Source: Nonomuraea helvata (lineage in GTDB: Bacteria > Actinomycetota > Actinomycetes > Streptosporangiales > Streptosporangiaceae). From it: a stretch of DNA of 64,000 nucleotides. Location: the NCBI RefSeq assembly GCF_039535785.1, contig NZ_BAAAXV010000005.1, positions 1,178,001 through 1,242,000 of the forward strand, read 5' to 3'. The notes beneath the pieces are model-generated. The model was not told where the DNA came from. It was given only the letters and a program-made list of their open reading frames with translations, and made no database searches. Shown here piece by piece: positions 51,164 through 63,100 of this stretch. A program made the position numbers and the translations under genes. Numbering within the stretch: the first letter of the stretch is position 1; each line of letters opens with the position of its first letter.

Positions 51164-53746
51164 TTAACGCAATGTGCCGTTCGTCATGCCCGCGGGCTCC
51201 TCCGGCACGGCGATAAGTCCCAATTCTGCGGGAGTATCCATGAGCGGGTGGTACGGCACGGCCCGCACGGTGTATCCGAACGCTCCCGTACGGTCGAGCG
51301 GGACCTCGCCCGTGTAGTGAGCCCGCCCGTCGTCGTCCGTCGCCACGACGGCGAGCTTCGCGTACGTGGGACGCACCAGCTCGTCGTGCGGCCCGACCTT
51401 GCCGTAGGCGGCCTCCACCAGCACGTCGCCGGGCTCCAGCTCACCGAGCGCGACCGTGGCGCGCAGCTCGACGGAGGCGCCCACCTCCGGCGTGTCCCCC
51501 ACGCCCGAGGCTTCGACGTGCTCGACGCGCACCCCCGGCCAGGCCTGGGCGACCCGGACCTTCCAGGCCGCGAACGCCTTCGCGGGCGCGTGCGACTCGG
51601 CCGACAGCGCGCGGGCGGAGGCGGCGGCCGGGCTGTAGAGATCGACCACGTAGTCCCGCAGCATCCGGCCGGCCAGCACCTTCGGCCCGAGCGAGGTGAG
51701 GGTGTGCTTGACCATCTCCATCCAGCGCCGCGGCTGCCCGTCGAAGGCCCGGTCGTAGAACCGGTCGGACACCTCGTGCTCGATCAGGTCGTACAGGGCG
51801 GCGGCCTCCAGCTCGTCCCGCCGGTCCGGGTCCGTCACGCCGTCGGCGGTCGGGATCGCCCAGCCGTTGGTGCCGTCGTACCACTCGTCCCACCAGCCGT
51901 CGCGGATCGACAGGTTGAGCCCGCCGTTCAGCGCGGACTTCATCCCCGACGTGCCGGAGGCCTCAAGCGGGCGCAGCGGGTTGTTCAGCCAGACGTCGCA
52001 GCCCTGGGTCATGAGCTGACCGAGCGCCATGTCGTAGTCGGGCAGGAAGACGATGCGGTGGCGCACCGTCGGATGATCGGCGAACTTGACGATCTGCTGG
52101 ATCAGCTTCTTCCCGCCCTCGTCCGCGGGGTGCGCCTTGCCGGCGATCACGATCTGCACGGGCTTGTCGGGGTCGAGCAGCAGCTCGGTCAGCCGCTTGG
52201 GATCGCGCAGCATCAGCGTGAGCCGCTTGTACGACGGCACCCGCCGGGCGAAGCCGATGGTCAGCACGTCGGGGTCGAGCGCGTCGTCGATCCAGCCGAG
52301 CTCGGCGTCGGACGCGCCCCGCTCGCGCCACGCCTTGCGCAGGCGTACCCGGGCGCCCTCGACCAGCCGCTTGCGCAGCGTGCTCCTGATCTGCCAGATG
52401 TCGGCGTCGGAGATCTTCTGGATGCCCTCCCAACCGCGGGCCCGCTCCAGCAGCGAGGGCACCTCCCGCACGGCCAGCTCCATGAGCTCACGGCCGACCC
52501 AGGTGGGCGCGTGCACGCCGTTGGTGATCGAGCCGATCGGCACCTCGTCGCGGTCGAAGCCCGGCCAGAGATCCTTGAACATCTCCCGGCTGACCTTGCC
52601 GTGCAGCTCGGACACGCCGTTGACGCGCTGCGCCAGCCGCATGCCCATGACCGCCATGTTGAACCGGCCCGGGTCGGCCTCGGCGCCGAGCGCCAGGATC
52701 CGCTCGACGGGCACGGTCGGCCAGGCGTTCGAGCCGCCGAAGTGACGCTCGATCATGTCCACGGGGAACCTGTCGATCCCCGCGGGGACGGGCGTGTGCG
52801 TGGTGAACACCGTGCCCGCGCGCACGGCCTCCAGCGCCTCGTCGAAGGAGAGCCGCGCCTCGGTCAGCTCGCGTATGCGCTCGAGGCCGAGGAATCCGGC
52901 GTGCCCCTCGTTCGTGTGGAACACCTCGGGCTCGGCGTGCCCGGTGATCCTGCAGTACGCCCTGATCGCGCGTACGCCGCCCACGCCCAGCAGCAGTTCC
53001 TGCATGAGCCGGTGGTCGGTGCCGCCGCCGTAGAGGCGGTCGGTGACGTCGCGGGCGGCGGTGTCGTTCTCGGCCACGTCGGAGTCGAGCAGCAGCAGCG
53101 GCACCCGGCCCACCTGGGCCACCCACACCTGGGCGTGCAGCTCGCGCTCGTCGGGCAGGGCGATGCGGACCTTGACGGGCTCGCCCTCGGGCTCCTTCAG
53201 CAGGCTGAGCGGCAGGCCGCCCGCGTCGAGCGACGGATAGTGCTCCAGCTGCCAGCCCTCGGGCGACAGCGACTGCGTGAAGTAGCCGTGGCGGTAGAGC
53301 AGGCCGACCGCGAGGATCGGCACGCCCAGGTCGCTGGCCGCTTTGAGATGGTCTCCCGCGAGGATGCCCAGGCCGCCCGAGTACTGCGGCAGCGCGGCGG
53401 CGATGCCGTACTCCGGCGAGAAGTACGCGATGGCGCGCGCCGCGTCGGGCAGCGTCTGGTACCAGCGCGGCGATGTCATGTATTCGCGCAGGTCATCGGC
53501 TGCGTCGGCGAGGCGTCGCAGGAAGCGGCGGTCGGAGGCGAGCTCGCTCAGCCTGGCGGGACTGACGGCGCCGAGCAGGGCCACGGGATCGTGGCCCACC
53601 TGCTCCCAGAGCTCGGCATCTACCTCCGAGAAGAGGTCCGTAGTCTCCGGATGCCAGGACCAGCGGAGGTTGTGCACGAGCTCGCCGAGGGCGGCCAGCT
53701 CCGCGGGCAGGACGGTGCGGACGGTAAACCGGCGGATAGCTCTCAC
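51164..53746 (-). CDS. glgP: Alpha-glucan phosphorylase
   Basis: This 860-residue phosphorylase has an N-terminal DUF3417-type segment (ELVHNLRWSWHPET), the EYGIAAALPQYSGGLG active-site region and the PLP-lysine loop ASGTSGMKSALNGGLNLSI. It releases glucose 1-phosphate from alpha-glucans. GTG start at 53746 (VRAIRRFTVRTVLPAEL). It is divergent from glgE, so synthesis and breakdown of the same polymer share one intergenic region. Confidence 0.95.
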   Translation of the reverse strand: MRAIRRFTVRTVLPAELAALGELVHNLRWSWHPETTDLFSEVDAELWEQVGHDPVALLGAVSPARLSELASDRRFLRRLADAADDLREYMTSPRWYQTLPDAARAIAYFSPEYGIAAALPQYSGGLGILAGDHLKAASDLGVPILAVGLLYRHGYFTQSLSPEGWQLEHYPSLDAGGLPLSLLKEPEGEPVKVRIALPDERELHAQVWVAQVGRVPLLLLDSDVAENDTAARDVTDRLYGGGTDHRLMQELLLGVGGVRAIRAYCRITGHAEPEVFHTNEGHAGFLGLERIRELTEARLSFDEALEAVRAGTVFTTHTPVPAGIDRFPVDMIERHFGGSNAWPTVPVERILALGAEADPGRFNMAVMGMRLAQRVNGVSELHGKVSREMFKDLWPGFDRDEVPIGSITNGVHAPTWVGRELMELAVREVPSLLERARGWEGIQKISDADIWQIRSTLRKRLVEGARVRLRKAWRERGASDAELGWIDDALDPDVLTIGFARRVPSYKRLTLMLRDPKRLTELLLDPDKPVQIVIAGKAHPADEGGKKLIQQIVKFADHPTVRHRIVFLPDYDMALGQLMTQGCDVWLNNPLRPLEASGTSGMKSALNGGLNLSIRDGWWDEWYDGTNGWAIPTADGVTDPDRRDELEAAALYDLIEHEVSDRFYDRAFDGQPRRWMEMVKHTLTSLGPKVLAGRMLRDYVVDLYSPAAASARALSAESHAPAKAFAAWKVRVAQAWPGVRVEHVEASGVGDTPEVGASVELRATVALGELEPGDVLVEAAYGKVGPHDELVRPTYAKLAVVATDDDGRAHYTGEVPLDRTGAFGYTVRAVPYHPLMDTPAELGLIAVPEEPAGMTNGTLR

Positions 53747-53935
53747 GTTTCTGCACCCTACGGGCTAGGAGGGACCTCTGAGTCCTTCACCCTCATCAAG
53801 ACCGTTCAAACCCCTTCCGGGACAAGGCATGAAGATGGACGTTTGGGGCAACTTTCCTCATTGTTGGCTGTCCCGCGGGCACACTCGGGAGGTCTATCCA
53901 CTGCTGTCCACAATTTACATGCAAGGATCGTTCCT

Positions 53936-54022
53936 ATGGCGGGACGCGACCAGCGCCCCACCCGAGCTGCATCGACACGGAAAGCCTCCGGCGGCACCGA
54001 GCGCGCCGCCGCAAACCCTTGA
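53936..54022 (+). CDS. Possible leader peptide upstream of glgE
   Basis: ATG at 53936 opens a 28-codon frame (MAGRDQRPTRAASTRKASGG...ANP) whose TGA ends 5 bp before the glgE ATG, in a different frame. It is strongly basic. It could couple translation to glgE or be chance; a TTTACAT box lies about 20 bp upstream. Confidence 0.3.
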   Translation: MAGRDQRPTRAASTRKASGGTERAAANP

Positions 54023-54027
54023 ATGCG

Positions 54028-56112
54028 ATGATCGGACGAATTCCCATCACGGACATCTCCCCCGTCGTCGACTGCGGGCAGTGGCCCGCCAAGGCGGTCG
54101 CCGGCGAGACCTTCCAGGTCTCCGCGACCGTGTTCAGAGAGGGCCATGACGCCGTGGCCGCGGGCGTGGTGTTCACCTCGCCCGACGGCCAGCGCGGGCG
54201 TCTGAGACGAATGCGCGAGCTCGCCCCCGGCACCGACCGCTGGGGCGTGGACGTGTGCCTGCCCGCCGAGGGTGACTGGCTGTTCCGCGTGGAGGCGTGG
54301 AGCGACCCGATCAGCACATGGCTGCACGACGCCGAGATCAAGATCCCGCGTGGCATGGACGTCGACCTCATGTGCGAGGAAGGCGCCCGGCTGTTCGAGC
54401 GGGCCGCCAAGGCCGTACGGGCGGCCGACTGCCCGAACGGCCAGCCCAAGAACGGCGCGAACAACCGCGGCGCCACGACACAGAACGGCAACGGCGACAG
54501 CGCCTGCGGGCACCGGGCGGCTCTGCTCGCAGTCTCGGCCACCCTGCGTGACGAGGAGCTGGACCCCAGGGCCCGGCTCTCGATCGCGCAGCTGCCGGAG
54601 ACGGCCGCGCTGCTGGAGTCGCACCCGTTCCGGGAGCTGGTGACCAGATCCAAATCCCACAAGGTCAGGGTGGACCGGCGCAGGGCGCTGTACGGCTCAT
54701 GGTACGAGTTCTTCCCCAGGTCGGAAGGCTCGGTCGTCAGCGAGCTCGGCATCTCCAAGTCCGGAAATTTCCAGACTGCTGCCAAGCGGCTCCCGGCCAT
54801 CGCCAAGATGGGCTTCGACGTCGTCTACCTCCCGCCCATCCACCCGATCGGCACGCAGTTCCGCAAGGGCCGCAACAACACGCTCAGCCCCGAGCCCGAC
54901 GAGCCCGGCTCGCCCTGGGCCATCGGCTCCGAGGACGGCGGCCACGACGCCGTGCATCCTGATCTGGGCACCCTCGAGGACTTCGACGAGTTCGTGGGGC
55001 GCGCCAAGGAGCTGGGCATGGAGATCGCGCTCGACTTCGCGCTCCAGTGCTCGCCCGACCACCCGTGGGTCAAGGAGCACCCCGAGTGGTTCACGATCAG
55101 GGCGGACGGCACCATCGCGTACGCCGAGAACCCGCCGAAGAAGTACCAGGACATCTACCCGATCAACTTCGACAAGGATCCCGAGGGCATCTACGCCGAG
55201 GTCAGGCGGGTGCTGCGGCACTGGATGGACCACGGCGTGCGGATCTTCCGGGTGGACAACCCGCACACGAAGCCGGTCGGGTTCTGGGAGCGGCTGCTGG
55301 CCGACATCCACACGACCGACCCGGACGTGATCTTCCTGGCCGAGGCGTTCACCCGGCCGCCGATGCTCCGTTCGCTGGCCAAGGTGGGCTTCCACCAGTC
55401 GTACACGTACTTCACCTGGCGGAACACGAAGTCCGAGGTGGAGACGTACCTCACGGAGCTGGCCCAGGAGACCTCCGCCTACCTGCGGCCGAACCTGTTC
55501 GTGAACACGCCCGACATCCTGCACGAGTACCTGCAGCACGGCGGCGTGCCCGGGTTCAAGATCAGGGCGGTGCTGGCCGCGCTGGCCTCCCCCACGTGGG
55601 GGGTCTACTCGGGGTACGAGCTCATCGAGAACATTCCGGTACGGCCAGGAAGCGAGGAATACCTAGATAGCGAGAAATATCAGTACAAACCTCGTGATTG
55701 GGTTACGGCCGAGCGTGAAGGGTGGAGTCTGGCGCCCTTCATCACCCACCTGAATTTGTTCCGAAGAGCTCATCCCGCACTACAGGAATTGCGTAATCTA
55801 CGGTTCCACAGGGTCGACCAAGGGGACATCGTCTGCTTCTCGAAGCGACTTCCCGGCGCCTATGACCCGGCCACACGCAGGCACGGTCTGGGCGACGTGG
55901 TTCTGGCGGTCATCAACCTGGATCCGCACCACACCCATGAGGCGACTGTTGACCTGGACCTACCGGCACTCGGACTCGACTGGAACGCGGAGTTCGTCGT
56001 CGACGACGAACTCTCCGGCGAGTCCTATCGCTGGCGGCAGAGCAACTACGTACGCCTCGACCCACACATCCAGCCTGCCCATATTCTCACCGTCCGAGCC
56101 GCGCCACGGTAG
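54028..56112 (+). CDS. glgE: Alpha-1,4-glucan:maltose-1-phosphate maltosyltransferase GlgE
   Basis: This 694-residue GH13_3 enzyme extends alpha-glucan using maltose 1-phosphate. The nucleophile Asp410 lies in RIFRVDNPHTKP and the acid/base Glu439 in IFLAEAFTRP; the 29-residue spacing equals that in characterised GlgE. The N-terminal domain carries an unusual Asn/Gly-rich insert (about residues 133-160) compared with the M. tuberculosis protein as I remember it. The start is ATG 54028 (MIGRIPITDISPVVDCG). It begins the glgE-treS-mak set. Confidence 0.95.
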   Translation: MIGRIPITDISPVVDCGQWPAKAVAGETFQVSATVFREGHDAVAAGVVFTSPDGQRGRLRRMRELAPGTDRWGVDVCLPAEGDWLFRVEAWSDPISTWLHDAEIKIPRGMDVDLMCEEGARLFERAAKAVRAADCPNGQPKNGANNRGATTQNGNGDSACGHRAALLAVSATLRDEELDPRARLSIAQLPETAALLESHPFRELVTRSKSHKVRVDRRRALYGSWYEFFPRSEGSVVSELGISKSGNFQTAAKRLPAIAKMGFDVVYLPPIHPIGTQFRKGRNNTLSPEPDEPGSPWAIGSEDGGHDAVHPDLGTLEDFDEFVGRAKELGMEIALDFALQCSPDHPWVKEHPEWFTIRADGTIAYAENPPKKYQDIYPINFDKDPEGIYAEVRRVLRHWMDHGVRIFRVDNPHTKPVGFWERLLADIHTTDPDVIFLAEAFTRPPMLRSLAKVGFHQSYTYFTWRNTKSEVETYLTELAQETSAYLRPNLFVNTPDILHEYLQHGGVPGFKIRAVLAALASPTWGVYSGYELIENIPVRPGSEEYLDSEKYQYKPRDWVTAEREGWSLAPFITHLNLFRRAHPALQELRNLRFHRVDQGDIVCFSKRLPGAYDPATRRHGLGDVVLAVINLDPHHTHEATVDLDLPALGLDWNAEFVVDDELSGESYRWRQSNYVRLDPHIQPAHILTVRAAPR

Positions 56113-56159
56113 AACTGAATTCAGCGGGGAGTCTTCAACGTGTGTGAAAGCGCCTCCGT

Positions 56160-56183
56160 CATGAGCCCCTCGTGGGGTGGCTC

Positions 56184-56187
<4 letters not shown>
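56160..56187 (+). promoter_or_regulatory. Hairpin with a tiny uORF at the treS start
   Basis: CATGAGCC (56160-56167) pairs with GGCTCATG (56179-56186), which contains the treS ATG (56184). The same bases form an 8-codon frame, MSPSWGGS, whose TGA (56185-56187) overlaps that ATG. Together they suggest translational coupling or occlusion of treS initiation. Confidence 0.5.
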
Positions 56188-57887
<1,700 letters not shown>

Positions 57888-57890
57888 GAC

Positions 57891-59216
57891 GTGCTTGATG
57901 AGCTCCTTGCCGCATGGATCGGACGCCAACGTTGGTTCGGCGGCAAGGGGCGCCCGATCGACGACCTGTCGATCGAATCGGACGTCGAGCTGGCGCCCGG
58001 GCTGCGACACCTGGTCGTGGCCGTGTGGCAGGAGGGCTCGCGCGACCGCTACCAGATCCTGCTCGGGGAGCGCACCGAGCTCCCCGACCGCCTGAGTCAC
58101 GCGCTCATCGGCCTGCTGGGCGACGTCTACGTGTACGACGCCGTACACGACCCCGACCGCACGAGCCGGCTCCTCGACGGCATGGCCCGCGACGAGACCG
58201 ACAACGGCCTGCGCATGCGCCACGTGCCCGACATCACGATCGACACCGACCAGCGCAGCCTGGTGCTGGGGGCCGAGCAGTCCAACACCTCGCTCGTGTA
58301 CGGGGACCTGTACATCTGCAAGCTCTTCCGCCGCCTCATCCCCGGCGTCAACCCGGAGCTGGAGATCATCACCGCGCTGGCCGCACGGGGCGCGCCGCAC
58401 ATCGCGCAGCCGTACGGGTGGATCGAGACGGACCTCGACGGTACGGACACCACGCTCGCGATCATGCAGGAGTACCTGTGCAACGCGAACGACGGCTGGG
58501 ACCTCGCCCTGACCAGCGTGCGCGACCTCTACGCGTCGCTGCCCGAGCTGCCGGCGGCCGATGCGGGCGGGGACTTCGCGGCCGAGTCGCAGCGGCTCGG
58601 CGTCGCCACCGCCCGGGTGCACCACGAGCTGGCCGAGGCCTTCCCCACGGACGTCATCGAGTCGCACGAGGTCAAGCGGATGGCCGAGACCTTCCGGCGC
58701 AAGCTGGGCCGGGCGGTGGCGGAGGTGCCCGAGCTGCGCCCGCATGTGAGCGCTATCGAGGACGCCTACCACCAGGTGGACCTGCTCACCCACGTGATCC
58801 CCGTGCAGCGGATCCACGGCGACTACCACCTGGGCCAGGTCATGCGCACGCCGACCGACTGGGTGGTGCTGGACTTCGAGGGCGAGCCGGGGCAGCCGCT
58901 GGCCGAGCGCAGGGCCCTGTACTCGCCGCTGCGTGACGTGGCCGGGATGCTGCGCTCGTTCGACTACGCGGCCAGGCACCTGCTCGCCGGCCACTCGGAG
59001 GCCGAGCGCCTGGAGCCCCGGGCCGCGGAGTGGGCCGACCGGAACCGCGCCGCGTTCCTCGAGGGATACCTGGAGGGCGGCGGCGTGATCACGCGAGGGG
59101 ACGCGGCGCTCCTGCGGGCCTTCGAGCTCTCCAAGGCCGTGTACGAGGTCGTGTACGAGGCCCGCAACCGGCCCACCTGGATCTCGATCCCCCTGGCCGC
59201 CTTCCGGCCTCGCTAG
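57891..59216 (+). CDS. mak: Maltokinase (Pep2/Mak)
   Basis: This 441-residue kinase makes maltose 1-phosphate, the GlgE donor. The cap region has RQRWFGGKGRPIDDL, and the aminoglycoside-phosphotransferase-like core has RIHGDYHLGQVM with the catalytic Asp and VLDFEGEPGQPLAER. GTG start 3 bp after the treS stop. Its end overlaps the convergent IRED-like gene by 4 bp. The branching enzyme glgB often found next is absent. Confidence 0.94.
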   Translation: MLDELLAAWIGRQRWFGGKGRPIDDLSIESDVELAPGLRHLVVAVWQEGSRDRYQILLGERTELPDRLSHALIGLLGDVYVYDAVHDPDRTSRLLDGMARDETDNGLRMRHVPDITIDTDQRSLVLGAEQSNTSLVYGDLYICKLFRRLIPGVNPELEIITALAARGAPHIAQPYGWIETDLDGTDTTLAIMQEYLCNANDGWDLALTSVRDLYASLPELPAADAGGDFAAESQRLGVATARVHHELAEAFPTDVIESHEVKRMAETFRRKLGRAVAEVPELRPHVSAIEDAYHQVDLLTHVIPVQRIHGDYHLGQVMRTPTDWVVLDFEGEPGQPLAERRALYSPLRDVAGMLRSFDYAARHLLAGHSEAERLEPRAAEWADRNRAAFLEGYLEGGGVITRGDAALLRAFELSKAVYEVVYEARNRPTWISIPLAAFRPR

Positions 59217-60064
59217 AGCTCTTCGACCAGCCCCGACAGCCCCTCGTGAGCGAGCCCCCTGGCCACGCGCCGGTCGATGACGGTCTTCATGGGCAGCAGC
59301 AGGTCCAGCTTGACGCCCTGCTCCTGGAAGGCGCGGACGAGGTTCTCCATGCCCGCCCGGTTGACCTCCAGGTTGGACACCTCGGTCCTGTGGTCGCCCG
59401 CCTCGATGGCCTCGGCCCAGCGGGGCTGTTGGGCCGCCATCGCGTTGAGCCACGGGACCAGCAGCTCCGTGGTGAAGTCCGTCAACGGGTACTTCGCCGA
59501 CCTGACCAGCGCGGCGGCCTCCAGGTAACCGGCCATCTGGCCGTACATGCCGGTCAGCATGGCCAGGTCGAGCAGCGGGGCCATGCCCGGGTCCGTGCCG
59601 ACGTACCGGGCCGCGGCCATGGCCGTGAACGCCTGCTCGTAACGGTCGAAAGCCGGCTGCGAGCCGCTGTAGAGGATGAGCGCGCCGGGCGTGGCGATCA
59701 TCTGGGGGACGGCCATGATGCCGCCGTCCAGGTAGTCGCCGCCGCGCTCGGCCACCCAGGCCGCCGTCTCACGGGCCTCGGCGGGGCGGCTGGTGGTGAG
59801 GTTGGCGATGACGCGGCCCTCCAGCGGAGCCTCCTTCAGTACCTCGTGGACGGAGGGGCAGTCGAGCAGGCAGACGATCACCAGGGGGCTCGCCCCGACG
59901 GCCTCCGCGGGGGTGGCGGCGCGGGTCGCGCCCCTGGCGACCAGGGGGTCGGCCTTGGCGGGCGAGCGGTTCCACACGGTGACACGGTGGCCGGCCTCGA
60001 TGAGGCTCGCCGCGAGCGCGGAGCCCATGAGACCGAGGCCCAGCACAGAGATATTCTCGGACAT
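59213..60064 (-). CDS. NAD(P)-dependent imine-reductase-like oxidoreductase
   Basis: This 283-residue protein has the NADP Rossmann motif VLGLGLMGSALAASL and WNRSPAKADPL. The GGIMAVPQMIATPGALILYSG segment is typical of imine reductases and related beta-hydroxyacid dehydrogenases. The substrate is unknown. The ATG at 60064 begins MSENISVLGLGLMG; the longer frame upstream has no homology. It is divergent from a SARP regulator whose presumed binding repeats lie 48 bp upstream of its start. Confidence 0.88.
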   Translation of the reverse strand: MSENISVLGLGLMGSALAASLIEAGHRVTVWNRSPAKADPLVARGATRAATPAEAVGASPLVIVCLLDCPSVHEVLKEAPLEGRVIANLTTSRPAEARETAAWVAERGGDYLDGGIMAVPQMIATPGALILYSGSQPAFDRYEQAFTAMAAARYVGTDPGMAPLLDLAMLTGMYGQMAGYLEAAALVRSAKYPLTDFTTELLVPWLNAMAAQQPRWAEAIEAGDHRTEVSNLEVNRAGMENLVRAFQEQGVKLDLLLPMKTVIDRRVARGLAHEGLSGLVEEL

Positions 60065-60111
60065 TTCAGTGTTCCTTCTGGTCAGGAGTGATGCGTTCAC
60101 CCTGCAGGTGC

Positions 60112-60144
60112 ACGGTTATGGTCTGGTTCGGGATCGGTTACGGG
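60112..60144. promoter_or_regulatory. Three 11-bp-phased direct repeats, probable SARP site
   Basis: ACGGTTATGGT, CTGGTTCGGGA and TCGGTTACGGG follow one another at exactly 11 bp (GGTT at 60114, 60125, 60136). SARP proteins bind such tandem repeats. They lie 8 bp before the SARP start and 48 bp upstream of the divergent IRED-like gene. Confidence 0.6.
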
Positions 60145-60151
60145 GGGTGGG

Positions 60152-63100
60152 ATGCGGTTCGGGGTGCTGGGCCCGCTCGCGGTGTGGAACGCGAACGGGG
60201 AGCCGGTCAAGGTGCCGGAGGCCAAGGTCCGGGCGCTCCTCGCCGACCTGCTGATCCACGCCGGCCGTCCCGTCTCCGCGGACCGGCTGATCGAGGACCT
60301 CTGGGGCGACCGTCCCCCGGCGAACGCGCCCGCCGCTCTGCGGGTCAAGGTGTCGCAGCTGCGCAGGGCGCTGGGCGGGCTGGTCGCCCACCGGGTGCCC
60401 GGGTACGTGCTGCGGGTGGAGCCGTCGTCGGTGGACGCCGGGCTGTTCGAGTCGCTGGTCGGGCGCGCGCAGCGCGCCACCGAGCCGGGGGCGCGGGCCG
60501 CGCTGCTGCGCGAGGCGCTCGGGCTGTGGCGCGGGGACGCGTACGCGGAGTTCGCCGGCGAGCAGTTCGCCCTGGCCGCTGTGGCGCGGCTGGAGGAGCA
60601 GCGGCTGGTGGCGCTCGAGGAACTGGCCGAGGCGCGGCTGGGGCTGGGCGAGCACGCCCTGCTCGCTGCCGAGCTGTCCGACCTGGTGGCCCGGCATCCC
60701 CTGCGGGAACGGCTCCATGCCGTACACCTGCGGGCCCTCTACCGGGCCGGGCGGCAGAGCGAGGCGCTGGCCCGCTACGGGGAGTTGCGGCGGCGGCTCT
60801 CCGAGGAGCTGGGCCTCGACCCCGGACCCGAGCTGGTGACCCTGCACCAGGCGATCCTGCGGCAGGACCCGGCCCTGGAGGCGCCCGTGCTCCCCCGCAC
60901 CAACCTGCCCGCGCCTATGACGAGCCTGGTGGGCCGGGACGAGGCGGTGGCCGAGGTCCGCTCGCTGCTGCGTGCCGGCCGGCTCGTCACGCTCACCGGG
61001 CCGGGAGGGGTCGGCAAGACGCGGCTGGCGCTGGCGGCCGCGGCCGGCCTGGAGTCGGCGGAGGGGTTCGACGGCGGGGTGTGGCTGGTCGAGCTGGCCT
61101 CGCTCGGCGCCGGGGCACCGGTGGCCGGGGTGGCCGAGCTGATCGCGGACGTGCTCGGCCTGCGTGATGACGTGCCGGAGTCCATGCTGGAGCGGCTGCC
61201 CGCCGCGCTGGCGGCCAAGCGGACGCTGCTCGTGCTGGACAACTGCGAGCACGTGGTCGAGCAGGTGGCGGCGCTGGGGAGCAGGCTGCTGCGGGCGGCT
61301 CCCGGGCTGCGTGTCCTCGCCACCAGCCAGGAGGCTCTGCGGATCGAGGGCGAGACTCTGGTGCAGGTGCCGCCGCTCGGGCGGGAGCCGGCGGTGGAGC
61401 TGTTCACGGCGCGGGCGGGCATCGAACCGGACGCCGACGTGGCGGAGATCTGCGAGCGGCTGGACGGCATCCCCCTGGCCCTCGAGCTGGCCGCCACGAG
61501 GATGCGGGTGCTGACCCCGCGCCAGCTCGCCGAGCGCCTCGACGACCGGTTCCAGGTGCTCACCTCAGGAGCGCGCGGCGCCCCGGCCAGGCAGCGGACG
61601 TTGCGGGCGATGATCGACTGGAGCTGGGAGCTGCTCTCCGACGCCGAGCGGGTCGTGCTGCGGCGCCTGGCCGCGCCCGCCGACGGCTGCACGCTGGAGG
61701 CGGCCGAGGAGGTGTGCGCGGAGCCGGGCGTGGACGTGCTCGACACGCTGGCCAGGCTGGTGGACCGGTCGCTGGTGGTGCGGGCGGCCGGGCCCCGTTT
61801 CCGGCTGCTGGAGTCGGTGGCGGCCTACTGCCAGGAACGGCTGCGCGAGGCGGGTGAGGACGACCTGATCGCGCTGCGGCACGTCCGTTACTACACCGCG
61901 CTGGCCGAGCGGGCGGAGCCGCGCCTGAGAGGCCATGAACAGCGGCTCACGCTCACGCTGCTGGACGCGGAGGGCGCCAACCTGCGGCTGGCGCTGGAGA
62001 CGGCGGTGCGGCTGGGCGCGGCCGGCGAGGCGGTGCGGCTGGTCAACGCGATGGCCTGGTACTGGGTGCTGCGCGGCAAGCTGGGCGAGGGCCGGCGGGC
62101 GCTGGAGAGCGCCCAGGCCCTCGCCGGGAGCTCAGCGGAGACCGCGGTGTGGCTGGCCGGGCTGCGGATGCTGGCGGGGCGGCCCAGCGTGCCGGACGCC
62201 GCCGTGTTCGAGGCCATCGCGGACCCGCTCGCCAGGGCCAGGGCGCGGTGGTTCGCCGGGTTCGCGCTGTTCGGGTACGACGACCTGTCGGCGAGCGTGG
62301 ACCTGCTGCGGAGCGCGCTGGAGGGCTTCCGCGAGCTGGGCGACGCCTGGGGCACCGCCGCGGCGCTGAGCGTACTGGCCAGGTACGCCGCCATGCGGGG
62401 CGACCTGGACGCGCTGCGGCGTGACGGGGAGCGGGGGCTGGCGCTGTTCAAGGAGATCGGCGACCGGTGGGGCGAGATGCGGGCCGCGGAGAACCTCGGC
62501 ACGCTCGCCGAGATCACCGGAGACTACGGACGGGCCGCCGAGCTGCGCAGGGAGGGCCTGCGCATGGCGGAGGAGCTCGGGTTGTGGAGCTCGGTGTCCG
62601 ACGCGCTGTCGCGGCTGGGCCGGATCGCCCTGCTGACGGGCGACTACGCGGCGGCCGACGACTACCACGAGCGGGCCAGGCGGCTGGCGGTGGCGCAGTC
62701 GAACCGGCCCGCCGAGGAGTTCGCCGAGCTGGGTCTCGCGCTGGTGGCGCGGCGGCGCGGCCGTCTCGACGAGGCCGAGTCGCTGCTGCGCAAGTGGCTG
62801 GACTGGGTCATGGACGTGTCCGGTGAGCCCGGCGCCGCGCTGATCCTGGCCGAACTGGGGTTCACCGCCGAGCTGCGGGGCGACGCGGCCGGCGCGCTGG
62901 AGCTGCAGCTGCGCGGGTTGGCGATGGCCCGCAACGTCGGCGACCCGCGGGCCATCGCGCTGGCGCTGGAGGGACTGGCGGGCGCGCGGACCCTGACCGG
63001 GCGGCATGAGGAGGCAGGACGGCTGCTGGGGCGGGCGGCGGCGCTCCGGGCGTCGGTGGGTGCGCCGCTGCCGAAGGCCGAGCGGGCCGACGTCGACCGG

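Noticed and set aside
51248..54022. A 924-codon open frame antisense to glgP
   Set aside because: Same reason: long stop-free antisense frame over a well-supported phosphorylase gene, with no recognisable protein.
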